A stretch of 64,000 bases of DNA, taken from contig CATVYJ010000005.1 of the NCBI GenBank assembly GCA_958348245.1, positions 1-64,000 of the forward strand, read 5' to 3'. Shown here piece by piece: positions 41,330-49,917 of the stretch. Both the position numbers and the translations under genes were made by a program. The notes beneath the pieces were generated by a model. The model was not told where the DNA came from. It saw only the letters and a program-made list of their open reading frames with translations, and did not search any database. Within the stretch, counting starts at the first letter, position 1. Each line of letters opens with the position of its first letter. The stretch comes from an uncultured Veillonellaceae bacterium (GTDB lineage: Bacteria > Bacillota > Negativicutes > Veillonellales > Dialisteraceae).

Positions 41330-41953
41330 TCACAGGAAGAGGAGGCCCGCGGCGATGAAGGTGAGGATGCCGCCTTCCACGCGGCTCATGATGAGCGAGA
41401 ACTTTTTGATGCCCAGGATGCGGTCCCGGATTTTTCCCGCGCAGAACGCCACGAGGGAGAAGCAGCAGAAGGCCTGTACGGCGAAGGTCGCGCCGAGCAC
41501 GGCGAGCTGGGCCGACGGGGAGAGGCCGGCGGCGGGGTCCACGAACTGCGGCAGGAGCGCGAGGAAGAAGAGGAGCACCTTCGGATTGAGGGCGTTCATG
41601 ATGAGGCCCCGCCGGTAGAGCGCGCCTTTATTGTACGCGTCTTCCGCGCCGGGGAGCGCCAGCGGCTCGGGCTTCGCGCGGAATGCGCCCCACGCGAGGT
41701 AGAGGAGGTACGCAGCGCCGAGATAGGTGAGCACGTGGAACGCGGTGGGCGAGCTCTGGATGAAGGCGGCCACGCCGATGACCACGAGGGCCGTGTGGAA
41801 GAGGGGGCCCGTGGCGAGGCCCGCCGCGAGGGTCACACCCTGCCTCGTGCCGGAGCGGAGGCTCTTCGCGAGGAGGTACATGATGTCCGGCCCGGGCATG
41901 AAGGTGAGAAGGATCGCCGCCGCCGTGAAGGAGAGCCAGTCGATGGGATTCAT
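41330..41953 (-). CDS. LysE/RhtB-family amino-acid exporter
   Basis: 207 residues with six hydrophobic segments. The family N-terminal motif appears as LLTFMPGPDIMYLLAKSLRSGTRQG and ALNPKVLLFFLALLPQFV follows. Exports amino acids or analogues; substrate not predictable. It starts 4 bases inside the end of the upstream YbaK gene, so the two are translationally coupled. Confidence 0.9.
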   Translation of the reverse strand: MNPIDWLSFTAAAILLTFMPGPDIMYLLAKSLRSGTRQGVTLAAGLATGPLFHTALVVIGVAAFIQSSPTAFHVLTYLGAAYLLYLAWGAFRAKPEPLALPGAEDAYNKGALYRRGLIMNALNPKVLLFFLALLPQFVDPAAGLSPSAQLAVLGATFAVQAFCCFSLVAFCAGKIRDRILGIKKFSLIMSRVEGGILTFIAAGLLFL

Positions 41954-42429
41954 TCCGCCGCCTGCCAGTTCTTGCACACGTCCACCCAGCCGAGGGACTT
42001 CGAGGTTGTTTCCAGTTCGGGGAGGGAGAGGCGCACCGCGCTGTGGTCCGTGCCCGCCGCGGGGTAGACCGTCTCGAAGCGCCGGAGCGACACGTCGAGG
42101 TAGACCGGCACGCCGTCCGGCAGGCAGAAGGGACACACCCCGCCCGGGCGGTGGCCGATGTATTTCTCGCAGTCCGCGCCGGGAATCATCTTCGCCTTCG
42201 TGTGGAAGGTCTCCTTGAATTTGTGATTGTCGATTTTCGCGTCGCCCGCGGTGACGATGATGAGCGGCGCGTCGCCCGCGAGGAAGGACATGGTCTTGGC
42301 GATGTGCGCTTCCTCACAGCCGAGGGCGCGGGCGGCGAGCGCCACCGTGGCGGACGATTCGGAGAGGTCGATCACCCGGTCTTCGAGACCGAGGGACGCG
42401 AAATAGGATTTGACAGCTTCAAACGACAT
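41950..42429 (-). CDS. YbaK/ProX-type aminoacyl-tRNA deacylase
   Basis: 159 residues. SFEAVKSYFASLGLED and AHIAKTMSFLAGD begin it; the conserved lysine (DNHKFKETFHTKAKM) and IGHRPGGVCPFCLPDGVPVYLD match the YbaK domain. It hydrolyses mischarged tRNA in trans. ATG 42429 follows AAGGAGC. Confidence 0.9.
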   Translation of the reverse strand: MSFEAVKSYFASLGLEDRVIDLSESSATVALAARALGCEEAHIAKTMSFLAGDAPLIIVTAGDAKIDNHKFKETFHTKAKMIPGADCEKYIGHRPGGVCPFCLPDGVPVYLDVSLRRFETVYPAAGTDHSAVRLSLPELETTSKSLGWVDVCKNWQAAE

Positions 42430-42465
42430 GACGATACGCTCCTTCTTATTTTTATGCGTAAATCC

Positions 42466-42495
42466 AGTATAGCATCTCCGCCGGGGCCGCTTCAA
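42466..42495 (-). promoter_or_regulatory. Promoter of the YbaK-LysE unit
   Basis: Minus strand TTGAAG (42495-42490), an 18-base spacer and TGC-TATACT (42471-42466). Confidence 0.65.
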
Positions 42496-42572
42496 GACGG
42501 ATATACAAAACGGGCGCGCCGTGTTATGGTAAAGGAGAACCCCTGTGTTTTCTGAGCAAAGGAGGCATTTCC

Positions 42573-42956
42573 ATGGAAATCATTCATTCTGACCACGCGC
42601 CGGCCGCTCTCGGCCCGTATTCGCAGGCCATCCGCACGGGCGGCCTCGTCTTCTGCTCGGGCCAGCTCGGTCTCGACCCTGCCACGGGCAAGCTCGCTGG
42701 CGCGACCGTAGAGGAGCAGGCGGAGCAGGCCTGCCGCAACGTGGAGGCTGTACTCATCGCCGCGGGCCTCTCGCTGAACGACGTGGTGAAGACCACGTGC
42801 TTCCTCGCGGACATGGGCGATTTCGCGGCGTTTAACGCGGTGTATGCGAAATATTTCGTGAGCAAGCCCGCGCGGAGCTGCTTCGCCGTGAAGGCGCTGC
42901 CCTCGGGCGGCCTCTGCGAGATCGAAGCGGTGGCGGCCGTGCCGCTGGACGACTGA
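42573..42956 (+). CDS. ridA: RidA-family enamine/imine deaminase
   Basis: 127 residues. GPYSQAIRTGGLVFCSGQLGLDP, NDVVKTTCFLADMGDF and the arginine motif PARSCFAVKALPSGGLCEIEAVA are conserved. It hydrolyses reactive enamines made by PLP enzymes. AAAGGAGG precedes the start. Followed 11 bases later by a nitroreductase gene. Confidence 0.93.
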   Translation: MEIIHSDHAPAALGPYSQAIRTGGLVFCSGQLGLDPATGKLAGATVEEQAEQACRNVEAVLIAAGLSLNDVVKTTCFLADMGDFAAFNAVYAKYFVSKPARSCFAVKALPSGGLCEIEAVAAVPLDD

Positions 42957-42967
42957 GGAGGCGCGCC

Positions 42968-43543
42968 ATGACAATGACGGAACTGGCCCTCGCCTGCCGC
43001 ACGTACCGGCGCTTCACGCAGGACGAGGTGCCGCAGGAGCTGCTGGCCATGATGGTGGAGAACGCCCGCATTTCGAACAGCGCCATGAACCAGCAGCCGC
43101 TGCGCTACGTGGTGGTGCGCGAGCCGGAGCTGGTGGCGGCCATGCAGCCGCTGCTCCACTGGGCGGCGAAGCTCCCGAAGGAGATCGGCACGCCGAAGGA
43201 AGGCGAGCAGCCTACGGCCTTCATCGTGGTCTGCACGGAAGGGCGCGACACGCCGTACACGGGCGTGGACATGGGCATCGCCGTGCGCACCATGACGCTC
43301 ACTGCCTGCGAGGGCGGCGTGGGGAGCTGCATCATGGGCGCGGTGGAATTTCCGAAGGTGGCGGAGCTCCTGGAAATCCCCGCGGAGTGGCGGCCCCGCC
43401 TCGTGCTCTCGCTGGGCTACCCGGACCACGCGAGCGTCGTCACGGACCTGCCGGAGAGCGGGAAGACGGACTACTACGTCAACGAAGACCGGGACTACTT
43501 CGTCCCGAAACGGAGCCAGGAGGATATTGTCCTCTGGCGGTGA
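42968..43543 (+). CDS. Nitroreductase-family FMN protein
   Basis: 191 residues. CRTYRRFTQDEVPQELLAMMVENARISNSAMNQQP is the FMN-phosphate region and VRTMTLTACEGGVGSCIMGAV the second half site. It would reduce nitro or quinone compounds with NAD(P)H. GAGGCG precedes it, in an operon with ridA. Confidence 0.88.
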   Translation: MTMTELALACRTYRRFTQDEVPQELLAMMVENARISNSAMNQQPLRYVVVREPELVAAMQPLLHWAAKLPKEIGTPKEGEQPTAFIVVCTEGRDTPYTGVDMGIAVRTMTLTACEGGVGSCIMGAVEFPKVAELLEIPAEWRPRLVLSLGYPDHASVVTDLPESGKTDYYVNEDRDYFVPKRSQEDIVLWR

Positions 43544-43620
43544 ATCGTACAGGAAAGCGGCCGCGCGCCGCTTTTTCTGTTTCTAATAAAAAAATAATCG
43601 GAAAATCCGCCGCGCCTCTC

Positions 43621-43649
43621 TTGCCAGCGGAAAATTTTTCTGCTATCAT
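43621..43649 (+). promoter_or_regulatory. Promoter of the tRNA operon
   Basis: TTGCCA, a 17-base spacer and TATCAT (43644-43649), with TG in the extended position. Confidence 0.7.
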
Positions 43650-43663
43650 TACTCATGTTGTAT

Positions 43664-43739
43664 TCCTGAATAGCTCAGTTGGTAGAGCAATCGGCTGTTA
43701 ACCGATCGGTCGTAGGTTCGAGTCCTACTTCAGGAGCCA
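43664..43739 (+). tRNA. tRNA-Asn (GTT)
   Basis: Acceptor TCCTGAA / TTCAGGA, D arm GCTC / GAGC, anticodon loop CTGTTAA, T arm GTAGG-TTCGAGT-CCTAC, encoded CCA. Confidence 0.97.
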
Positions 43740-43740
43740 T

Positions 43741-43815
43741 GGCCTGTTCGTCAAGTGGTTAAGACACCGCCCTTTCACGGCGGGTTCGGGGGTTCGAATC
43801 CCCCACAGGTCACCA
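43741..43815 (+). tRNA. tRNA-Glu (TTC)
   Basis: Acceptor GGCCTGT / ACAGGTC (one GU), anticodon loop CTTTCAC in CCGCC / GGCGG, T loop TTCGAAT, encoded CCA. Confidence 0.96.
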
Positions 43816-43824
43816 TTTTTTTAT

Positions 43825-43900
43825 GGGCGATTAGCTCAGCTGGGAGAGCGCCTGCCTTACAAGCAGGATGTCAGCAGTTCGATCCTGTTATCGCCCACCA
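43825..43900 (+). tRNA. tRNA-Val (TAC)
   Basis: Acceptor GGGCGAT / ATCGCCC, anticodon loop CTTACAA in CCTGC / GCAGG, encoded CCA. Confidence 0.97.
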
Positions 43901-43907
43901 CGGGAAG

Positions 43908-43944
43908 AAAGCAGTCTGCCGCGTCATGCCGGACTGCTTTTTTT
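43908..43944 (+). terminator. Terminator of the tRNA operon
   Basis: AAAGCAGTC / GACTGCTTT stem and T run. Confidence 0.85.
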
Positions 43945-43951
43945 CGTGCGG

Positions 43952-43986
43952 AAAACCCGCCTCCTTTTCGAGGCGGGCTTTTATTT
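43952..43986. terminator. Terminator of tetR gene (bidirectional)
   Basis: ACCCGCCTC / GAGGCGGGC stem, with A4 on one side and T4 on the other. Confidence 0.78.
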
Positions 43987-44577
43987 TGCCTTTCCTTTCT
44001 GCAGGGACGCGAGGCCGCCCAGCTTGAAGCGGAAGATCAGGTCCTGCATGGCGTACCACCGGTCGTTCTGCTCCCACCCGAGAGCGGTATTCACGGCGAA
44101 GCTTCCCTGCAGGAGGAAGCGGAAAAGAATCTCCGCCTCGGGCCGGGACAGGGAGGCGGTGCGCATGATGACGGGCACCATGGAGTCTTTCGCCATGTCG
44201 TACAGGAAGGACAGGATGGGGCCGGGGAGGTCCGGGTCGAGGAGGAGCGCCCGGTATTTCGGTGACTCCGCCGCGCGCTGGCAGAGGGGGAGAAAGCTGT
44301 CCTCCGTGAGGCGGCCCGCCTCGGCGGTCTGCCGCAGCCGGGCGAAAAAATGGGCGCTCGTTTCCTCCTGAATCTGGAACGCGTCCATCAGCACGTCGGT
44401 GAGCACTTCGTCCAGATTGGCGTAGTGCAGGTAGAAGGTGGCGCGGGCGATGTCCGCCTTCCGGCACAGGAGCGTCACCGACAGGCGGCGCCAGCCGCCC
44501 TTGGCGACGAGTTCGAGGAAGGCGTCCTTGATGGCGGCGCGCGTGTACTGCGTCCGCCGGCTGCTTCGTTCGGTCAT
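43981..44577 (-). CDS. TetR-family repressor
   Basis: 198 residues. The helix-turn-helix is TRAAIKDAFLELVAKGGWRRLSVTLLCRKADIARATFYLHY, with the typical YLHYANLDEV end. The rest is an alpha-helical ligand domain. It is divergent from the deacetylase-fold gene; a perfect palindrome covers the promoter region between them. Start at 44577 after AAAGGAGC. Confidence 0.9.
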   Translation of the reverse strand: MTERSSRRTQYTRAAIKDAFLELVAKGGWRRLSVTLLCRKADIARATFYLHYANLDEVLTDVLMDAFQIQEETSAHFFARLRQTAEAGRLTEDSFLPLCQRAAESPKYRALLLDPDLPGPILSFLYDMAKDSMVPVIMRTASLSRPEAEILFRFLLQGSFAVNTALGWEQNDRWYAMQDLIFRFKLGGLASLQKGKAK

Positions 44578-44644
44578 GGGGAGCTCCTTTCGTGGACAAA
44601 AATGAAAAGCTGTATGAAAAATAGACAGATCCCGCGGGCTGTAC

Positions 44645-44680
44645 TTGGCCCCGGCCGGCATTTCTCTATAATGATTATAG
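44645..44680 (+). promoter_or_regulatory. Promoter of the deacetylase-fold gene with TetR operator candidate
   Basis: TTGGCC, a 16-base spacer and TATAAT (44667-44672). The perfect palindrome CTATAAT-G-ATTATAG (44666-44680) overlaps the -10 and offers a TATAAT on the other strand towards tetR. Confidence 0.65.
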
Positions 44681-44722
44681 ACAAGGTGTCCAGAAAAAGG
44701 AAAGAAAAGAAAGGAGACTCTC

Positions 44723-45853
44723 ATGACGGAAACAAAACCGACCGGCCTAATGTACAGCGAGGAATTCAACGAGCACAACCCCTGCGCGGGGGCGCTGCTT
44801 TTCCCCGCGGCGTACAACAAATGGCTCGAGCAGGACGATTACTACGACAATCCGAAGCGCCTGCGCCCTACGTACCGTCTTCTCGTGCGGAGCGGCCTTG
44901 CGGCGCGGCTCGCGCCCATCGCGCCGCGCATGGCCTCGGAGGAGGAGCTGCTCTATTTCCATACGCCGGCCTATCTGGAAAAACTGAAAACGCTCAGCGA
45001 AGGAGCGGGCGGCTCCGCCGGTCCCTGCGCGTGGGTGGGCCACGGCTCGTACGACGTCATCCGTCTCGCCGTGGGCGGCGACCTCGAGGCGGTAGACGCG
45101 GTCATGCGGGGCGACGTGCGGAACGCTTTCTGCCTCCAGCGGCCGCCGGGCGCGCACGCCTGCCGGGACGAAGGATTCGGCTTCTGCATCGTGAACTGCT
45201 TCAACATCATGGCGGAGTACGCCCGCCGGAAGTACGGCCTCCGGCGCATCCTCATCGTGGATTTCGACAACCATTACAAGATGGGCGTGCAGCAGGCGTG
45301 GTACGGCAGCCCGGAGGTGCTCTACGCGGAAATCCATCAGACGGGACTCTCGGCCATCAATTCGCCCCACGACGTGGACGCGCTCCACGTGGGCGAAGGG
45401 GCGGGCCGCGGGTACAACGTGCCCATCCCCATGACCGCCGGCGCGGGGGACAAGGCGTATCTCAAAGCTTTCCGGGAAATCATCGAGCCCATCGCCGACC
45501 AGTACCGGCCCGAGCTGGTGCTCCTCGTGGCGGGCTACGCGTCGAACATCTGCGACCCGCTCTGCCGGCAGCAGCTCACCGCCGAAGGCTACCGGGCGCT
45601 CACGGGCATCGTCATGGGCATCGCCGAGCGCCACTGCGAAGGCCGCCTCGTGGCCGTCATGGAAGGCGGGCAGGGCGTGTACATGCCCTTCTGCGTGCTC
45701 CGCACTCTCGAGGCGCTCTCCGGCGAGACCACGGAGGTGGACGACCCCATCGAGGCGTTCATCGACCCCGTACACGGCAACGACGTCACCGTCGATCAGG
45801 AGCGCCGCATCGAAGAGGCGAAGCGCATCCAGAGCGCGTTCTGGAAATTGTGA
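44723..45853 (+). CDS. Histone-deacetylase-fold protein with degenerate active site
   Basis: 376 residues, clearly AcuC/HDAC-like in layout, but key sites are changed. RPPGHHA reads RPPGAHA. The metal motif DxDVHHGNG reads DFDNHYKMG, keeping D and H. The AGFDAH metal aspartate region reads AGYASN. The catalytic-tyrosine EGGY reads EGGQG. It may have lost deacetylase activity or changed chemistry. AAGGAGA precedes the ATG. Followed 18 bases later by an MBL hydrolase gene. Confidence 0.82.
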   Translation: MTETKPTGLMYSEEFNEHNPCAGALLFPAAYNKWLEQDDYYDNPKRLRPTYRLLVRSGLAARLAPIAPRMASEEELLYFHTPAYLEKLKTLSEGAGGSAGPCAWVGHGSYDVIRLAVGGDLEAVDAVMRGDVRNAFCLQRPPGAHACRDEGFGFCIVNCFNIMAEYARRKYGLRRILIVDFDNHYKMGVQQAWYGSPEVLYAEIHQTGLSAINSPHDVDALHVGEGAGRGYNVPIPMTAGAGDKAYLKAFREIIEPIADQYRPELVLLVAGYASNICDPLCRQQLTAEGYRALTGIVMGIAERHCEGRLVAVMEGGQGVYMPFCVLRTLEALSGETTEVDDPIEAFIDPVHGNDVTVDQERRIEEAKRIQSAFWKL

Positions 45854-45871
45854 CATACAGGAGGTCTGTCT

Positions 45872-46678
45872 ATGAAGATTCAGCTCATTCGCAATGCAAT
45901 GATCAAAATCACCTGCGGCGGCGTCACCTTCCTCGTGGACCCGTGGCTCGCGGAGAAGGGAAGCATGGGCACCTTCCGCCAGCTCCGGGCAGCGGGTATG
46001 GATTTCAGCCCCGCCGTCGAAGAGCAGTGGGACATCCCCATGCCCATGTGCGCCCTGCCGCTCCAGCGGGAGACCGTCCTCGCCGGCGTGGACGCATACA
46101 TCGTGACGCACCTTCACCCGGACCATGTGGACATGCTGCTTGACGGCACCGTGGGCGCGCCTCTCGACCACAGCGTGCCTCTCTTCGTGCAGAGCGCGGA
46201 CGACGGCGCGGTCTTCACGAAGTCCGGTTTCACCGATGTGCGTGTCCTCTCGGAGGGAGGAACCGATTTCGGCGGCGTGCGCCTCACGAAGACGCCCGGA
46301 CGCCACGGTACGGAGACGCCCTGCGGCCCGTCGTGCGGCTTCCTCCTCGAAGCGCCGGGCGAGCCCGTCCTCTACGCCGCGGGCGACACCATCTGGTACG
46401 ACGGCGTGGCGGAGACCCTCGCGGCGCATCGGCCCGGCGTGATCGTCCTCAATGCGTGCGCCGCGCGGCTGGAAGGGTACGGCCGCCTCATCATGGACGG
46501 ACGCGACGTGGGCGAAGTGCGCCGCGCCGCTCCGGACGCGGACATCGCGGTGGTGCACATGGACACGGTGGCCCACGCGTGCCTCACCCGCCAGTCCCTG
46601 CGGCTCTATCTCGACGCGCACGGCCTCGGCGATGTGCGCATGCCCGCCGACGGGGAGACGCTCGCCTTCACGAAGTGA
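45872..46678 (+). CDS. UlaG-like metallo-beta-lactamase fold hydrolase
   Basis: 268 residues. THLHPDHVDMLL is the metal motif, with KTPGRHGTE, LYAAGDTIWYDGV and VVHMDTVAHACLTR as later ligand segments. It is a cytoplasmic L-ascorbate-6-phosphate-lactonase-like protein; the substrate is unknown. AGGAGG precedes ATG 45872. It is in the presumed TetR-controlled unit. Confidence 0.85.
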   Translation: MKIQLIRNAMIKITCGGVTFLVDPWLAEKGSMGTFRQLRAAGMDFSPAVEEQWDIPMPMCALPLQRETVLAGVDAYIVTHLHPDHVDMLLDGTVGAPLDHSVPLFVQSADDGAVFTKSGFTDVRVLSEGGTDFGGVRLTKTPGRHGTETPCGPSCGFLLEAPGEPVLYAAGDTIWYDGVAETLAAHRPGVIVLNACAARLEGYGRLIMDGRDVGEVRRAAPDADIAVVHMDTVAHACLTRQSLRLYLDAHGLGDVRMPADGETLAFTK

Positions 46679-46703
46679 GGGCGCGGATGCCGGAGCGTTT
46701 CAT

Positions 46704-46732
46704 TTGACGGGGCGCCGCAATTCCGCTATAAT
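46704..46732 (+). promoter_or_regulatory. Strong promoter before the MATE genes
   Basis: TTGACG (46704-46709), a 17-base spacer and TATAAT (46727-46732). Confidence 0.8.
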
Positions 46733-46738
46733 CGGGAT

Positions 46739-46817
46739 GTAAAATTTGAGTGGACTTTTCCGGATTTCCCGTCATCTTTTTGCCACACAGCGATGTGAAC
46801 GCTGTGTGGCTTTTTTG
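46739..46817 (+). ncRNA. Candidate small RNA or attenuated leader of the MATE operon
   Basis: A perfect 11-base stem GCCACACAGCG / CGCTGTGTGGC with six T (46782-46816) ends transcription about 80 bases after the promoter and before any long gene. It is either an independent RNA or a terminator that must be read through to express the exporters. Confidence 0.55.
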
Positions 46818-46856
46818 TACCCCCGATGCGGAAAGGCCGGAGGAAGGAGGCTATCC

Positions 46857-46919
46857 ATGAAAGACAGGAAAGGGGCGGGCCGCCCCGTGCGAAAGAAAGG
46901 AGGGAGAGGGGACGCATGA
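46857..46919 (+). CDS. Short basic leader peptide coupled to the first MATE gene
   Basis: 20 codons, starting MKDRKGAGRPV, very rich in K, R and G. AAGGAGG sits 6 bases upstream, a stronger site than that of the MATE gene. Its TGA overlaps the MATE ATG as ATGA, so translation is probably coupled. Function is inferred from layout. Confidence 0.45.
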   Translation: MKDRKGAGRPVRKKGGRGDA

Positions 46920-48280
46920 CCTCTGCCAATAAGATGGCGGCTGCGCCCATGGGCCGCCTCCTCTGCGGGATGTCCGCGCCGCCGCTGCTCTCCATGGGCC
47001 TGCAGTATTCCTACAATCTGGTGGACAGCGCCTTCGTGGCGCAGCTCGGGGAGAACGCGCTCGCGGCGGTGTCCCTGTCCTTTCCCATCACGACGCTCAT
47101 GAACGCGGCGTCCATCTGGATCGGCGTGGGCGTGAACGTCGTGATTGCCGGGTATCTCGGCCGGAGGGAGCCGGAGCGGGCCGATGCGGCGGTCACGCAC
47201 GGGCTGATTCTGGCGCTTCTCGTGGGCGCGCTCCTCAATGCGCTTTCTCTCTGGATCATGGAGCCGTATTTCCGCGCCTTCACCGGCAATGCGGACATCT
47301 GCGCGCTGGGCGTGGCCTACATGGGAATCTGCTCCTTCATGCAGATCCCGAACATGGTGCATATCGCCATCCAGAAAATGATCCAGGCCACGGGAAATAT
47401 GGTGGGCCCCATGTGGTTCCAGCTCGCGGGCGTGGCGGTCAATTTCGTGCTGAACCCGCTCCTGATCTTCGGGCTGTGCGGATTCCCCGCCATGGGCATC
47501 TGCGGCTCGGCCGTGGCGACGGTGACAGGTTACGCGGTGTCCACGGTCTTCGCGCTGGCCATGCTCCTCGGGACGAGGCAGGACGTGCGCGTGAAGGTCC
47601 GGGGCTTCCGCGTGGAGCCGCAGATGATCAGGCGCATCTTCGCGCTGGGCCTGCCGTCCTTCCTCATGAACGCCCTCAGCTCGTTCATGGTGACCCTCGC
47701 GAACGGCTTCCTCGTCTCTTACTCCGATACGGCGGTGGCCTTCTTCGGCGCGTATTTCAAAGTGCAGCAGCTCATCGTCATGACGGTGAACGGCCTGATC
47801 CAGGGCGTCCTGCCGGTGATGAGCTTCAACCACGGCGCGGGGGACCGGGCGCGCCTCCGCAGCGCCTTCTGCTGGGGCACCGCGCTGGTCACGGCCATGA
47901 TGGCGCTGGGGACGGCGGCGGTGGAGCTTTTCCCGGCGGAAATCCTCCGCGCCTTCGACGCGTCGGATGCGATGCTTGCCTTCGGGGTGCCCGCCATGCG
48001 GATCATGGCGGCGAGCTACCTCTTCTGCGGCTTTTCCACGATGATCGCCACCTATTTCCAGGCGGTGGGCCGGGTGGGGGCCAGCATGGGCATCCAGCTG
48101 TGCCGGCAGCTGCTCTTCCTCGCGCCCGTCATGTGGGGACTGGAGCGGTGGCTCCATCTGGACGGCGTCTGGCTCGCTTTCCCCGCGGCGGAAGCCGCCG
48201 CCCTGGCCGCGGCCCTTGCCCTGATGGCGCGGCGTCATGAAAACGTCCCGGCCTGCACGGGCCGGAAGGAGGAACGATGA
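46916..48280 (+). CDS. MATE-family multidrug efflux transporter 1
   Basis: 454 residues with about 12 helices. MGRLLCGMSAPPLLSMGLQYSYNLVDSAFVAQLGENALAAV is the family start and VNFVLNPLLIFGLCGFPAMGICGSA the second half-repeat hallmark. Exports cationic drugs or metabolites using Na+ or H+. ATG 46916 follows AGGGAGA and overlaps the leader-peptide stop. It is coupled by ATGA to the second MATE gene. Confidence 0.93.
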   Translation: MTSANKMAAAPMGRLLCGMSAPPLLSMGLQYSYNLVDSAFVAQLGENALAAVSLSFPITTLMNAASIWIGVGVNVVIAGYLGRREPERADAAVTHGLILALLVGALLNALSLWIMEPYFRAFTGNADICALGVAYMGICSFMQIPNMVHIAIQKMIQATGNMVGPMWFQLAGVAVNFVLNPLLIFGLCGFPAMGICGSAVATVTGYAVSTVFALAMLLGTRQDVRVKVRGFRVEPQMIRRIFALGLPSFLMNALSSFMVTLANGFLVSYSDTAVAFFGAYFKVQQLIVMTVNGLIQGVLPVMSFNHGAGDRARLRSAFCWGTALVTAMMALGTAAVELFPAEILRAFDASDAMLAFGVPAMRIMAASYLFCGFSTMIATYFQAVGRVGASMGIQLCRQLLFLAPVMWGLERWLHLDGVWLAFPAAEAAALAAALALMARRHENVPACTGRKEER

Positions 48281-49653
48281 AAAACGATACCTTTATGAAA
48301 GAAAAGCCGGTACTGCCGCTCCTTCTCTCGATGTCGCTTCCCATGGTCCTGTCCATGATGGTCAACTCCCTCTACAACATCGTGGACAGCTTCTTCGTGG
48401 CGCAGATCAGCGAGGACGCCATGACCGCGCTGTCGCTGGTCTTCCCCGTGCAGAATTTCATCAACGCCGCGGCGATCGGCTTCGGCGTGGGGATCAATGC
48501 GGTCACTGCCTTTTATCTGGGCGCGGGGGAGGTAGACAAGGCGGACCGCGCGGCCTCGCAGGGGCTCCTCCTGTCCTTACTCCACAGCGCGGTGCTGACC
48601 GTCGTCTGCATCGCCGTCATGCCCACATTCCTGCGTCTCTTCACCTCCTCGGAGAATGTGGCGGCGCTCGGCTTCCGCTACTCGGTCGTCGCTTTCGCCT
48701 TCACGGGCATCATCATCACGGGTCTGACCTTCGAGAAACTCTTTCAGGCGGTGGGGCGCATGAAACTCACCATGGCGAGCCTCATGTGCGGTTGCGCGGC
48801 GAATATCGTCCTTGACCCCGTGCTCATCTTCGGCTGGGGCCCCTTCCCGGCCATGGGCATCGAAGGGGCGGCGCTGGCCACGGGCATCGGGCAGGTCCTG
48901 ACGCTTGCCATTTACCTTTTCGTCTACCGGACGCAGCCCATCCGCGTGCACATCCGCCGGAGTTACATGACTCTCGACCAGCCGATGGCGCTCAAACTGT
49001 ACTCCATCGGCATCCCCGCCACGCTGAACCTCGCCCTGCCGTCGCTCCTCGTGTCCGCGCTCAACGCGCTCCTTTCGGCCTACTCCGAAGTGTATGTTCT
49101 GGTGCTCGGCATCTATTACAAACTGCAGACCTTCATCTATCTCCCGGCGAATGGCATCGTGCAGGGCATGCGCCCCCTCGTCGGCTACAACTACGGCGCG
49201 GGCGAATCCCGGCGGGTCGATCAGATCTACCGCATCGCCCTCTGCATGAGCGGCGCCATCATGGCCGTGGGCACCGTGCTCTGCCTGATTTTCCCGGAGA
49301 CGCTGATGGGACTTTTCACCCATACGGACGAGGCCATCCGGGCCGGGGAGACCGCCCTCCGGATCATCAGCGCAGGCTTCCTCGTCTCCGCCGTCTCCGT
49401 CACCGCCTCCGGCGCGCTGGAAGGGCTGGGCAAAGGCGGCCCCTCCCTCCTCATCTCGCTCTGCCGGTACGTGCTCGTCATCCTCCCCGCGGCGGTCCTG
49501 CTGAGCCGCCTCTTCGGCGCCGTCGGCGTCTGGCACGCCTTCTGGGTCTCCGAAGCCGTCACCGCCGTCCTCGCCGCCCTCATCTACCGCCGCGCCTCCG
49601 CCCGGCATCCTGACTCTGTCCGCTCCCTCCGCCCCGCCCTGCGGCAGCGCTGA
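48277..49653 (+). CDS. MATE-family multidrug efflux transporter 2
   Basis: 458 residues. LLLSMSLPMVLSMMVNSLYNIVDSFFVAQISEDAMTALSL and NIVLDPVLIFGWGPFPAMGIEGAALAT are the two hallmark segments. It is clearly diverged from the first copy, so this is an old tandem pair that might form a heterodimer or have separate substrates. Confidence 0.93.
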   Translation: MKNDTFMKEKPVLPLLLSMSLPMVLSMMVNSLYNIVDSFFVAQISEDAMTALSLVFPVQNFINAAAIGFGVGINAVTAFYLGAGEVDKADRAASQGLLLSLLHSAVLTVVCIAVMPTFLRLFTSSENVAALGFRYSVVAFAFTGIIITGLTFEKLFQAVGRMKLTMASLMCGCAANIVLDPVLIFGWGPFPAMGIEGAALATGIGQVLTLAIYLFVYRTQPIRVHIRRSYMTLDQPMALKLYSIGIPATLNLALPSLLVSALNALLSAYSEVYVLVLGIYYKLQTFIYLPANGIVQGMRPLVGYNYGAGESRRVDQIYRIALCMSGAIMAVGTVLCLIFPETLMGLFTHTDEAIRAGETALRIISAGFLVSAVSVTASGALEGLGKGGPSLLISLCRYVLVILPAAVLLSRLFGAVGVWHAFWVSEAVTAVLAALIYRRASARHPDSVRSLRPALRQR

Positions 49654-49663
49654 ATCCAAACGG

Positions 49664-49835
49664 ATGCAGGTCCGCTTCCTCACGAGAAAGAACAATCCCA
49701 TAAGGGGGCCGCGAAGCGGCGACACAAAAATTTCCCGCGCCGCCTGCACAGAAAGTTTTTCCACGTATGTGGGTCCGCACCCCTATGAGAAAGTTCATTG
49801 GCCTCGCAGATGCGTCCGCACCGACAGCTCCGGGC
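49664..49835 (+). repeat. Tandem degenerate ~41-bp repeat, copy 3
   Basis: Clear units at about 49664, 49768 and 49811 (TGTGGGTCCGCA with CCTATGAGAAAG at 49768), with decayed units between. Same family as 1-225 and 30.81-31.01 kb. Confidence 0.65.
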
Positions 49836-49869
49836 GCGGAGCTATCCCCTGCGCCCTCGAAGAGAGCGC

Positions 49870-49917
49870 AAAAAAATCCCGCAGGAAAGGATGAATTCCT
49901 TCCCGCGGGATTTTTTC
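49870..49917. terminator. Bidirectional terminator between MATE and SIMPL genes
   Basis: AAAAATCCCGC / GCGGGATTTTT arms with an inner AGGAAGG-like stem. Confidence 0.85.
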
